From: JACQFK01 sp041482015
Lineage (GTDB): Bacteria > Planctomycetota > MHYJ01 > JACPRB01
NCBI GenBank assembly: GCA_041482015.1
Contig: JBGPCZ010000005.1
Location: 1-64,000 of the forward strand
Length of the DNA stretch: 64,000 nucleotides
Reading direction: 5' to 3'
In this document: one piece after another, positions 26,201-33,724 of the stretch
Layout of the letters: every line of letters starts with the position of its first letter
How positions within the stretch are numbered: the first letter of the stretch is position 1
Notes under the pieces: model-generated
Database searches by the model: none
Told to the model about the DNA's origin: nothing
Seen by the model: only the letters and a program-made list of their open reading frames with translations
Position numbers and translations under genes: made by a program

Positions 26201-28473
26201 TGCTCGAGGGGTTCGACGCGGTGCCGACCAAGACCGTGACCGCGTCGCTCGAGGACGCCGGTGGCCGGGCGGTCCCGGGGGCCACCGCCAGCCGCTCTCC
26301 CGCGCGCGGCGCCAACCCGACGACGCTCGCCCTGCCCATCCCGGAGACCCTGGCTCCCGGCGAGTACCGGGTCCGCGTGGTGGAACGGCTCTGGAAGGTG
26401 GAGCGGGAGGCCGTCGTCGCGGTGCGGATCGGCGCGCCGAAGCCGCGGTGGTCGAACTTCCAGTGCACCGTCTCCTCCGAGGCGTCGGGGACCCCGGCGA
26501 CGCGGCTATTCCTCCGCGGGGATTACGTCTACTTCCACGTGCAGCTCGACGGGAAGTTCGTGCCCTCGGGAACCACCGCCGAGGTGAAGTGGGTCGTCCA
26601 GAGGCCGACGCGGGGCTCCAAGGCCATCGCCCCGGTCACGTTTCCCCTCCAGGAGGGGACCACCTCGTTCACCCGCCCAGAGCCGGCGAAGGTCGCCGCC
26701 ACGGCGGAGCCGGGAACCTGGGGAGTGACCGCCACCGTCGTGGTCGCCGGGGAATCGTTCACGGCCCGCACGTCGTTCGAGGTCTCCAGCGCGACCTTGC
26801 GGATCAACCGGGCCTACGCGACCTGGAAGATGGAGCTCGAGACGCCGTCGACCGCCTTCGCGCCGGGCGAGACCGCCTGGGCGCGCGTCCACTACACGAT
26901 CCTGGGGGCCGCCGAGTCCGAGCAGAAGGTTCTGATCACCTGGCGGATCGCCCGGAACGGCGGCCTGCCGCAGGAGCTGTCGAAGACGACCGTCCCGATG
27001 CCGCCCGGCGAGCAGCTCGCGATCCAGATGATCCCGATTCCCCGGCAGGGCGGGCTCGGCCGCTACGTCCTGCAGGTGTCCCTCCAGGCGGAGCGGCAGG
27101 ATCCCGTGACGGCCACGATCGCGTACGACGTCAAGAAGCCCGTCGAGTTCGACGAGCCCCGGCTGGTCGTGGGCGTGGCCAAGGACTCCCAGGTCTCGTA
27201 CGACCCGTGGCGCATCGGCGAGGGGGTCACCTACGTGATGCGGTACCGGATCAACGTTGCCAACGGCCACCGCTACAGCTTCGATTTCGAGACGGTCGGC
27301 CCGGAGGGTCGGGTGGCCGCCCTCTCGACGAGCCGCGACGAGAAGGACGCGGTCGTCAACTCCTGGTCGTCGTGGATCACTCCGCCCGCCTTGGCGGACG
27401 ACCTCAAGGAGGGACAGTACACGGTGACCGGGACGGTCTACTGGGGCGAGGAAAAGATCCAGACCCAGGCGTTCTTTCATGTCTGGCATCCGGCGAAGAT
27501 CACGAACCTCTCCACCGTCGAGCACAAGGATTCGAACAAGCTCAAGAACCAATTCAAGCCGGGGGAGCCGTTCGGCGTCTACATCGGCTACAGCCTCCAG
27601 CACCTCCGGCCGGACGACAAGTGCCGGATCACGGTGAACCTGTACCAGGAAGGCGGCGCGAACAGCCTCTGGTCCCAGCCGTTCGGGCCTTTTGACGCCA
27701 AGGAAGGGGGCTTCTGGGTGCGCGCAGGGGGGAATTTCCACCCGCAGCAGCTCGAAGGGCACTATTTCTTCGAGGCGAAAGTGGAGGTCGGTCACTATGG
27801 CTGCACGGAGCGGCGCACCGTGCGGGTGGGCGTGCTTCCGGAGATCACGATCACGTCCCCGGTGAACGGCTCCGAGACGAAAGAGCGCGTCATCAAGGTG
27901 ACGGGGACGATCGCCGACAAGCGCTTGACCCAGGCGTCGATCGCCCTGAACGGGGAGTGGAAGGCGCTCGCCGTCTCCAACGGCCAGTTCACCGAGCCGA
28001 TGGTGCTCAGGCCCGGGCAGAACACGGTGACGGTGCACGCGAAGAACGCGCTGGGGGAGGACACGCAGTCGGTGACGATCCACGCGAACATCCCCGCGAC
28101 GGTGCTCAAGATCGTGCTGGACTGGGACGCGGACAAGTCGGACGTGGACCTCTGGGTCATCGACCCGGAGAAGGTGACGACCTGCTACAAGACCAAGCGG
28201 CCGTTCCCGGACCGGAACCTGGACATTGACAATACGAAGGGCTTCGGGCCCGAGACGTATACCCTGTTCAAGCCGCTGAGAGGCGACTACACGGTGATCG
28301 TGAAGTATTTCGCCTCGCACGGGGCGGGGGCGATCAACACCCGGGTGCGCTACACGATCTGGGAGAGCACGGCGTACGAGCAGCACGGGGAGACGGGCGG
28401 CACGCTGACGCAGGTCGGGGGCGACAAGGAGGCCCCGGGCGCCTCCTACCGCTTCACGATCCGCGTTCCCTAA
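23248..28473 (+). CDS. Giant exported multidomain protein with C-terminal DUF2135-like domain
   Basis: 1741 residues with a short signal peptide (MIRLALLIGTLCVVASPPPT). Residues ~106-122 read GSSGTVNDYTAGSDADL, resembling the GS...DxD signature of Pol-beta-type nucleotidyltransferases. Residues ~140-560 are helical and charged. A hydrophobic region at ~610-690 may span or associate with a membrane. From ~850 on there are many beta-sandwich modules, ending with an Ig-like one (PEITITSPVNGSETKERVIKV) and a DUF2135-type domain (VLDWDADKSDVDLWVIDPEK, PLRGDYTVIVKYF). The Ig and DUF2135 parts suggest binding at the cell surface. GAGG precedes the ATG. It is probably co-transcribed with the TPR lipoprotein. 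I do not know the whole protein, and the nucleotidyltransferase match is motif-level only. Confidence 0.8.
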   Translation: MIRLALLIGTLCVVASPPPTGDEQVLQLAKEFLAGRATPRQAIDMFNEKGAIERLFSDGKLDKATEWPKLRELKLDGLRQLNESLMKMTVQRGDPRTTVTRMDHMGSSGTVNDYTAGSDADLRPNQMYHGIEGDVARVARELGITNLEAWKINILGRTGYGSVDSFLTAMRNPEKYPLEGALRFLDYNHWKNNVADVLGPDGKFRSKVPMTEILPNTPPPTAMDATDYMAEMFTRATEDFHKMGKVKDLSTSEGMKEFRQLAKDLYKYAGTRAVGEACQFAGIDITPEMQAIMERAKLVKVDPTKELGSDPAAIRDEAEKLLELTRNLLDKSIEKRAFEIAKKQAQLPGTMTRENMEGFVGVSKDKLRLAQDIVRGGPEVEKIVKEHLMLQDATGKLWEDVDALRRYTLEEMQRTRDPAKLTDYQKTIKSFLDRMLEKLGRGGGAVAEGENPNLRKVEPGKSSRRRIPALETENRGAAQLVEPAVKKMNDAISTAIERSPGNGKTWLQNMNEVLREMREIRGPKYHEALLKKFEEFDLQVSMERTQALLKSLLEFERSQVLHALKAQWESFSASDQTLISRGRSLMKSLVEVKNGHDAVGKLFTAMMIWDIAWAAYEGGWDGFLLAGGGAVEGIVEWEGITLFFSTLAPVLLEHGGFANLAALSVGIAELIPTYMMLQMVSALLVKGLEKAVDWLVWDDIHDANIQRFYDYHPRAGDDTKVQGFFDVSREAYGLTPQSLFRGNATRKGYPTPQALLTAVRKHRTDLLAETKNVAQIGPEGMKLWRAIEDKALKNWGDDAARTMQALKDQFQALLGSERRGDIDELVVGARAPVSSCAADIVQAVAEFEKRGDGAWKARVRARILVAGIPGSDARLKVTHKIRENAQVQDGSLDGGFSEADVEPARLFRVERNEVDFDFERAGVYTDDITVVDDKGNVLAKTTFELGVGFTGEIKELSVEVAQEERGRGVRELRAAEGAFVRVQDMLEGFDAVPTKTVTASLEDAGGRAVPGATASRSPARGANPTTLALPIPETLAPGEYRVRVVERLWKVEREAVVAVRIGAPKPRWSNFQCTVSSEASGTPATRLFLRGDYVYFHVQLDGKFVPSGTTAEVKWVVQRPTRGSKAIAPVTFPLQEGTTSFTRPEPAKVAATAEPGTWGVTATVVVAGESFTARTSFEVSSATLRINRAYATWKMELETPSTAFAPGETAWARVHYTILGAAESEQKVLITWRIARNGGLPQELSKTTVPMPPGEQLAIQMIPIPRQGGLGRYVLQVSLQAERQDPVTATIAYDVKKPVEFDEPRLVVGVAKDSQVSYDPWRIGEGVTYVMRYRINVANGHRYSFDFETVGPEGRVAALSTSRDEKDAVVNSWSSWITPPALADDLKEGQYTVTGTVYWGEEKIQTQAFFHVWHPAKITNLSTVEHKDSNKLKNQFKPGEPFGVYIGYSLQHLRPDDKCRITVNLYQEGGANSLWSQPFGPFDAKEGGFWVRAGGNFHPQQLEGHYFFEAKVEVGHYGCTERRTVRVGVLPEITITSPVNGSETKERVIKVTGTIADKRLTQASIALNGEWKALAVSNGQFTEPMVLRPGQNTVTVHAKNALGEDTQSVTIHANIPATVLKIVLDWDADKSDVDLWVIDPEKVTTCYKTKRPFPDRNLDIDNTKGFGPETYTLFKPLRGDYTVIVKYFASHGAGAINTRVRYTIWESTAYEQHGETGGTLTQVGGDKEAPGASYRFTIRVP

Positions 28474-28477
28474 CCGG

Positions 28478-31400
28478 TCAACGCGGGCGCGGGCCCGCCA
28501 GCGCCGCGACCTCCGCCGTCGTGAGCGCGCGGTTGTACAGGCGCACGTCGTCGATCACGGCCTTCGGGACCTCCTGGACGGAGCCCTTGTCGTCGAACTC
28601 GTCCGCGCCGATCATCAGGGACCGGGTGCTCGCGGCGAGCGGGCCCCCGTGCGCTGACGAGGTGGCCTCCACGCCGTTCACGTAGAGCCGGGCGGTCGTC
28701 CCGTCGTACGTCCCGGCGAGATGGATCCACTCGTTGTTCGGGGCCTTCTTCCCCGTGATCTCGAGCATCCCCTTGGAGGTCGTGATGGAAAACCCCATTT
28801 CGTTGTCTTCGAAGCCCAGCCAGAATTGGTTCTCGTCCCCCGTGCCCAGCTGTCGCGACACGCACAAACGGTATTCCGGCTGGTCGGCGAGCCGCTGGAC
28901 CCAGCAGGCCACGCTCATCTGGGCGCCGATCGAGTTGATCGAGGGCGAGTCGGGGATCCTCACGTGGCTGTCCACGCCGTTGAAGGAGAGCGCCCCGCCC
29001 GCCTTCCCCGCGATCCACGCGGGCCCGTTCTTCAGCGTCCCGTGGTTCTTGTATTTCGTCGAGTCCGCGGCCGTCGCGCCCGAGCGCTCGTCGAACTTCC
29101 ACCAGCCGACGAGGCCGGGCTCGACCGCCGCGGCGCGCGGCTCCCCGCGGGACTTCTCGATCTCCTTCACCTCGGCGTCCCGCGGCGGCGCCGTCTTGAC
29201 CGAGCTCACGAACGCGTAGGCGACGGAGAACCCCTTCTGGTCCGTGAGGAGGCGCACGCGGCGCGTGCCGGACGACGCGTACTTCGGGAGCGGCAGCGAG
29301 ACCCATCCCCAGCGCGAAGGCTGCTTGGTGCCGCCGTGGCTCGCGTGGGTCTTGGTCACCGAGAGGGAGTGTTTCACGAGCTGGGGCGCCGCGCCCGACG
29401 GGTCCGCGGCGTCGACCGCCTGGAGGTGGAACCCGAGCGTCTCCATGCAGCATCCGCCGACATAGGCCCACGCACGGTACTCCGTGTCGGGCAGGACCGA
29501 GAAGGTGATCTCGATCGAGTTCTCCGCACGCTTCGCCGGCTCGCTGTCCGTCTCCGACATCCAGCAGGCCGGCCCCTTGGCGGGCGCCGACGCCCGGAAG
29601 GTGCCGCTTCCCTTGAGATCGTCGGCGACGAAGAAGAACTCGCGCGCGCCGTCGAGGCGCGGGGAGATCGCGGCACGGTTGCGCCGGACGAAGGACGTGT
29701 CGGCGGAGTCCTTGAGGAGCGACGTGAAGCCGCGGACCGCGTCGGCCTGGGTCGCCGGGTCGGCGAATTCGCGTTCGGCCGCGACGAACCGGCGACGGGC
29801 GTCGTCCTCCCTCGGCCGGGGCTTCGCGCGTTCCTCCTCGAGCCGCGCTCCGAGCGCCCAGTACTTCGCCGGAAGATCCGGGTCGGACCCGAGGTGCCGC
29901 CGCGCGGCCGCGACGTCGCCGTCGAGGATGCAGAGGAGCGCCGCCGCGCGACCGTCCTTCCACGCCTTCCGCGGCGACCGCGCCTTCCAGGCCTCCGCGA
30001 GCGAGTCCGCCGTGATCTCGCCGAGCGTCACGATCACCGCGCCTTCGTCGTGGCGGAATTCGATGCGGAAGGGATCCGCCCGGAAAACGGGTTCCTCGAT
30101 TCTCTGGAAGGCGCCCGACTCGTCGGTGTAGCGGAGCGCCAGCTTCGTGCTGCGGGTGATTTTCGAGAGCGCCTGGATCGCCTCGGCCAGCACGGCGCCC
30201 GCGGCGCGCAGGAGTTCGAGGTCCGGGGCGGCGTCGGCGTGGGTCGATCCCTCGATGGCGGCGATCGCGGCGGCGGCGTCACGCGCCGAGGCCATCGCGA
30301 CCGCCGTCTCCCACCGCCGGGCGTAGCCGTCCGCGGGGACGGCCGCGGTCCGCGCCGGTCCGGCCGCGGCCAGGTCGTGCTCGAGGCTCTTCTGCATCTC
30401 GGCGAAGCCCCACTTCGCGATCCGGTCCGTCAGCGCGCGGACCTCGTCCTCCGAGCCGCGCCGCCGCGCCTCGACCGCGGTGCTTCTCAGCCAGTCGAAC
30501 AGCCGGCTCGTCTCGGAGCGGAGGCTCGCGGCGCGTGCGTCGACCGCCTGGACCCAGCCCTCCGTGGCGTGGCGCGGGCGGGCCTGCTCCAGGAGCGCGA
30601 GGGCCGCTCCGAACTCCTCGCGCTTCGCGGCCTCGGTGGCCTGCGCCTCCACCGGTTCCAGCTCGCGGCGGTAGAGCCCCTCGAGCACGCGGCGGGTCTC
30701 GTCGAAGAACGGCGTGCCCCGCGTCTCTTCAAGCGCCTTCTCAAACAGGGGCACGAGCGTCGCGAGATCGCTGGGATCCTTTGCGCTCGCCACCCGCGCG
30801 CGGGCGAGGGCGGCGGGCGAGGGGTCCCGGGGCGGTGCGGGGTCTGTCTTGGCCGCGGTCGGCGAGGGTTCGGTCGGGCGTTCCGGCGGCCGGATCGCGA
30901 CGGGGTCGGGCCGCGGGACGTCGCGTCCGGAGGACATCATCGCCGCCAGCCCCGCGGCCAGCGCGATTCCGCCGGCGGCCGCGGCGAGCCACGGCCAGCG
31001 CGGCTTGGGACGGACGATCTGGATCCGCGCGGTGGAAGGGACCTTGGCGATGGGGCGGGGCGCGGGAGGCCGCGCATGCACGGGGGCCGCGCCGGACTGG
31101 ATCTTGCGCAAGTCCTCGAGGAGTTCCGTAGGCGTCGGGTAGCGGTCCTTCCGGTCCTTGGCCATGAGCTTCTGGATCACGCGCGCAAAGCCGTCGCCGA
31201 GGGCCGGGGCGGCCTTTCTGGGATCCGGGACCGGCGCCGAAATGTGGAGGTTCATCGTCTCAAGCGCGCTCTTCCCCTCGTAGGGATGCCCGCCGGTGAC
31301 CAGGAAGTAGAGCGAGGCGCCCAGTCCGTAGAGGTCCGCGCGGATGTCCACGTCCTTGTCGCCCCGGCACTGCTCGGGGGACATGAAGTGCGGCGTGCCG

Positions 31401-32113
31401 ACGGCGAGGCCCGTCTGGGTGAGCGACTGTTCCTCGGCCGAGGTCGATTTTGCGAGCCCGAGGTCGCACAACTTGACCGTGCCGTCGTCGGCCAGGAGGA
31501 TGTTCTCCGGCTTGATGTCGCGGTGGACCATGCCGTGCTGGTGGATGTACTCGAGCGCGGCTGCCATCTGGAGGGCCACCGCCTGCACGCGCGCCTCGGG
31601 GAAGGGGCCCTCCTTGTTGAGGATGTCGCGGCAGCTCCGCCCCACGATGAATTCCATCACGAAGTAGTAGAGGCCGCTCGCCTCGCCCACGTCGATCGCC
31701 GAGATCAGGTTCTGGTGATTCAGCTTTCCGGCGGCGCGGGCCTCCTGGAAGAACCGGGCCACGAACATCCTGTCCTTGGTGAACTGCGGCGCCAGGACCT
31801 TGATCGCGACGAGCCGGTTCACGCTCGTCTGCGTGGCCTTGTAGACAGTCCCCATGCCGCCCTGGCCGATCTTCGCGTGGAGGGTGTAACCGGGGATGGG
31901 CTGCGTCACGACGCCCAGCTTCTTGAGGACCGCCTGGTGTTGCTGGGGGGTCAGGTATCTTTTCTTGACCAGGATCTCGCCCAGCGGCTCGTCGATGCCC
32001 ATCTCGCGCATCTTGACCTGGATGGTGAGACACTCCTGGACCTGGGCTTGGCTGATGAATCCCAGGCCCGCCGCGGTCTGGCCGTACTGGGCTTCGGGGG
32101 CAGGTTGTGCCAT
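28478..32113 (-). CDS. Transmembrane Ser/Thr protein kinase with extracellular LamG domain
   Basis: 1211 residues. The N-terminal module (~15-68: GFISQAQVQECL, ILVKKRYLTPQQHQAVLKKLG) precedes a kinase domain (~76-340). Its motifs are the glycine loop KIGQGGMGTVYKA (81-93), Lys105, catalytic HRDIKPEN (Asp199), DLGL (217-220) and SPEQCRG. A Pro-rich linker and one transmembrane helix (WLAAAAGGIALAAGLAAMM, about 370-395) follow. A long external region ends in a LamG/concanavalin-like domain (GLVGWWKFDERSGATAADS, NNEWIHLAGTYDGTTARLYVNG) at about 1010-1205. The cell thus couples an extracellular carbohydrate- or protein-binding domain to cytosolic phosphorylation. A TATACT box ends seven bases before the ATG. 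It converges on the giant protein gene. Confidence 0.92.
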   Translation of the reverse strand: MAQPAPEAQYGQTAAGLGFISQAQVQECLTIQVKMREMGIDEPLGEILVKKRYLTPQQHQAVLKKLGVVTQPIPGYTLHAKIGQGGMGTVYKATQTSVNRLVAIKVLAPQFTKDRMFVARFFQEARAAGKLNHQNLISAIDVGEASGLYYFVMEFIVGRSCRDILNKEGPFPEARVQAVALQMAAALEYIHQHGMVHRDIKPENILLADDGTVKLCDLGLAKSTSAEEQSLTQTGLAVGTPHFMSPEQCRGDKDVDIRADLYGLGASLYFLVTGGHPYEGKSALETMNLHISAPVPDPRKAAPALGDGFARVIQKLMAKDRKDRYPTPTELLEDLRKIQSGAAPVHARPPAPRPIAKVPSTARIQIVRPKPRWPWLAAAAGGIALAAGLAAMMSSGRDVPRPDPVAIRPPERPTEPSPTAAKTDPAPPRDPSPAALARARVASAKDPSDLATLVPLFEKALEETRGTPFFDETRRVLEGLYRRELEPVEAQATEAAKREEFGAALALLEQARPRHATEGWVQAVDARAASLRSETSRLFDWLRSTAVEARRRGSEDEVRALTDRIAKWGFAEMQKSLEHDLAAAGPARTAAVPADGYARRWETAVAMASARDAAAAIAAIEGSTHADAAPDLELLRAAGAVLAEAIQALSKITRSTKLALRYTDESGAFQRIEEPVFRADPFRIEFRHDEGAVIVTLGEITADSLAEAWKARSPRKAWKDGRAAALLCILDGDVAAARRHLGSDPDLPAKYWALGARLEEERAKPRPREDDARRRFVAAEREFADPATQADAVRGFTSLLKDSADTSFVRRNRAAISPRLDGAREFFFVADDLKGSGTFRASAPAKGPACWMSETDSEPAKRAENSIEITFSVLPDTEYRAWAYVGGCCMETLGFHLQAVDAADPSGAAPQLVKHSLSVTKTHASHGGTKQPSRWGWVSLPLPKYASSGTRRVRLLTDQKGFSVAYAFVSSVKTAPPRDAEVKEIEKSRGEPRAAAVEPGLVGWWKFDERSGATAADSTKYKNHGTLKNGPAWIAGKAGGALSFNGVDSHVRIPDSPSINSIGAQMSVACWVQRLADQPEYRLCVSRQLGTGDENQFWLGFEDNEMGFSITTSKGMLEITGKKAPNNEWIHLAGTYDGTTARLYVNGVEATSSAHGGPLAASTRSLMIGADEFDDKGSVQEVPKAVIDDVRLYNRALTTAEVAALAGPRPR

Positions 32114-32120
32114 CTTCCGA

Positions 32121-32126
32121 AGTATA
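32121..32126 (-). promoter_or_regulatory. -10 element directly upstream of the kinase-LamG gene
   Basis: TATACT on the minus strand, seven bases before the ATG at 32113. No -35 is evident in the very GC-rich upstream sequence. A leaderless start is suggested. Confidence 0.4.
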
Positions 32127-32158
32127 TCCCGACCCGGCGCCGGTGGGGGTGGGCCGGG

Positions 32159-32189
32159 GCGTACAAAACAGACCGTCTGTTTTGTACGC
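32159..32189. repeat. Perfect 15-bp palindrome after the ECF operon
   Basis: Arms 32159-32173 (GCGTACAAAACAGAC) and 32175-32189 are exact reverse complements around one base. The last base is the third base of the TAG stop of the gene at 32189-32878. It may serve as a 3' stabilising hairpin or terminator. It shares AAAACAGAC/GTCTGTTTT with the repeat at 11546-11609. Confidence 0.85.
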
Positions 32190-32878
32190 TACCTCTTGGG
32201 CTTCCACTTCGCGAGCGTGTCGCGCAGGCGGGACTGCTCGTCCTCGCTGAGCACGGAAGCAAGGTCCGGCAGGCACTCCTCGACGGTCCCCGAGATCTTC
32301 AGCCATCCGATCTGTTTCTCGGGATGCGCCTGGAGGAGGAGGGTGTCTTCGGTGAACCCGACCTTGCCAAGGACCGTCTTCTCGAACGCCGCCGCGTGTT
32401 CGGGCGAGATTTTGGCCGTCTGGACGAAGCCCATGAGAGACATCTTTGCCATCTTTTCCAGCTCGTCTTTCACCGCGCGCGCGAGCCGCGGGATCTGCTC
32501 GCCCGTCAGCTTTCCCTTGATCGCCTCCTCGCGCGACTTCCAGCCTGCCGCGTCGGCGGGTTTCTCGAGATCGGCCCGGGTCCATCCGAGCCAGAGCTCC
32601 TCGATTTCGGACGACTGCTTCTCGGTCAGCTCGACCGGCTTGGCGTACCGCTTGACCCAGCCGCCGGCCACCTGGCGCACGTAGTTTTCCCGCGCCGCCT
32701 TCCCGTCAGCGATCCTCTTTTCGAGCGACTGGTTCTCCTCCTCGAGCGCCCTGTTGCGCTTCTCGATCGCCGACAGCTTGTCCTCGAGCTCCTTGAGCCG
32801 CTCTTCGACCGTCTTGGCCGGCGGCTTGTCCTGGGGGGCCGACCACGCGAGGGCCGCGGCCAGAATCAGCGGGATCAT
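32189..32878 (-). CDS. Exported coiled-coil protein, Spy/CpxP-like
   Basis: 229 residues with a short signal peptide (MIPLILAAALAWSAPQ). A coiled coil at about residues 22-62 (VEERLKELEDKLSAIEKRNRALEEENQ, heptads) is followed by helices with LTEKQSSEIEELW, LTGEQIPRLARAVKDEL and LSEDEQSRLRDTL. The L-[TS]-x-[ED]-Q helix starts resemble the LTxxQ elements of Spy/CpxP periplasmic chaperones and heavy-metal resistance proteins. It is the last gene of an ECF sigma operon and resembles the gene just upstream, so it is probably an envelope stress component. Homology is inferred from motif only. Confidence 0.7.
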   Translation of the reverse strand: MIPLILAAALAWSAPQDKPPAKTVEERLKELEDKLSAIEKRNRALEEENQSLEKRIADGKAARENYVRQVAGGWVKRYAKPVELTEKQSSEIEELWLGWTRADLEKPADAAGWKSREEAIKGKLTGEQIPRLARAVKDELEKMAKMSLMGFVQTAKISPEHAAAFEKTVLGKVGFTEDTLLLQAHPEKQIGWLKISGTVEECLPDLASVLSEDEQSRLRDTLAKWKPKR

Positions 32879-32897
32879 GGTTCGTCCTTCCTGCTTC

Positions 32898-33722
32898 CTA
32901 TTTCCAGCCCATCTTGTCGAGCCGGGCCGTCTGCTCCGGCGTGAGCGAGGGCTTCACGTGCCCCAGGGCGTCCCGCATCAGGCCGTTCCAGTCCGCGCCG
33001 TGCGCCTCGGGAAGGAGCATGCTCGTGGGTGCGCGGTAGTCGCCGAGCGACTGCTGGATCCGCGTCTGCTCGTCCTTCGGGGCGCCCATCATGCTGCCGA
33101 GCGACCGACCCATGTTGGACCACATCTTCTGCGCCGATACCGAGGTGTTCTCGTTCAACTTCGCCGACTGCTCCGCCGTGAGCCGGGAGCGGAGGTCGCC
33201 CTCCCGGGCGAGCCACGTTGCGGCGTCCGCCGCGCGCCCCGCGTCCTGCTTCCCCCACGACGTGCAGAGCTCGAGGAGCGACTGCTGCTGGGTCTCGTTC
33301 AGGCCCAGGAGCGTCTCCCACGACCGGACGCGCCACTCCGCCATCGACTTCGCGGAGGCCTCCGCCATCTTCTCGCCGACCTGTTTCTCCAGCTCCTTGT
33401 TGGAGGCCGCCAGCTCGTCCCTTTTGGACTCGAGCTCGCGAAGGCGCTCCTCCATCTTTCGCACGCGCTCCAGGATGACCGCGGTCTCGGGCGAGACCGG
33501 GGCGGACGGGGTCGCGGCGAGCGGCCGCGCCGCGGGCGGTGCGATGGAGATTCGATCGTCCGCCGCCGGGGACGGCTCGGGGGTCCACGCCTTGCGCGTC
33601 GCCGTCGAGGGGCGCGGCGAGGAAGGCGCCGGTTCCGGCGCGCGCTCCCCGCGGGCGGCCCAGACGATGAGCCCGAGTGCGAGCGCGACGCCGGCGATAA
33701 CGACGACGGTCGATTTCGGCAC
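32898..33722 (-). CDS. Membrane-anchored coiled-coil protein, Spy/CpxP-like
   Basis: 274 residues from a GTG at 33722, two bases after the anti-sigma stop and preceded by GGAAGG. The frame is open further upstream but within the preceding gene. It has an N-terminal anchor (STVVVIAGVALALGLIVWAA), a Pro/Ala-rich stretch, a coiled coil (ILERVRKMEERLRELESKRDELAASNKELEKQ, about 83-114) and helices with LNETQQQSLLELC, LTAEQSAKLNEN and LTPEQTARLDKM. These LTxxQ-type helices are typical of Spy-like proteins. It is related in architecture to the downstream gene, suggesting duplication, and may sense or buffer envelope stress together with the ECF system. Confidence 0.7.
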   Translation of the reverse strand: MPKSTVVVIAGVALALGLIVWAARGERAPEPAPSSPRPSTATRKAWTPEPSPAADDRISIAPPAARPLAATPSAPVSPETAVILERVRKMEERLRELESKRDELAASNKELEKQVGEKMAEASAKSMAEWRVRSWETLLGLNETQQQSLLELCTSWGKQDAGRAADAATWLAREGDLRSRLTAEQSAKLNENTSVSAQKMWSNMGRSLGSMMGAPKDEQTRIQQSLGDYRAPTSMLLPEAHGADWNGLMRDALGHVKPSLTPEQTARLDKMGWK

Positions 33723-33724
33723 GG

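Noticed and set aside
28721..32944. A 1407-codon plus-strand frame opposite the kinase-LamG gene
   Set aside because: The minus-strand gene has complete kinase and LamG motifs; this frame has none and is Arg/Leu/Asp-biased.
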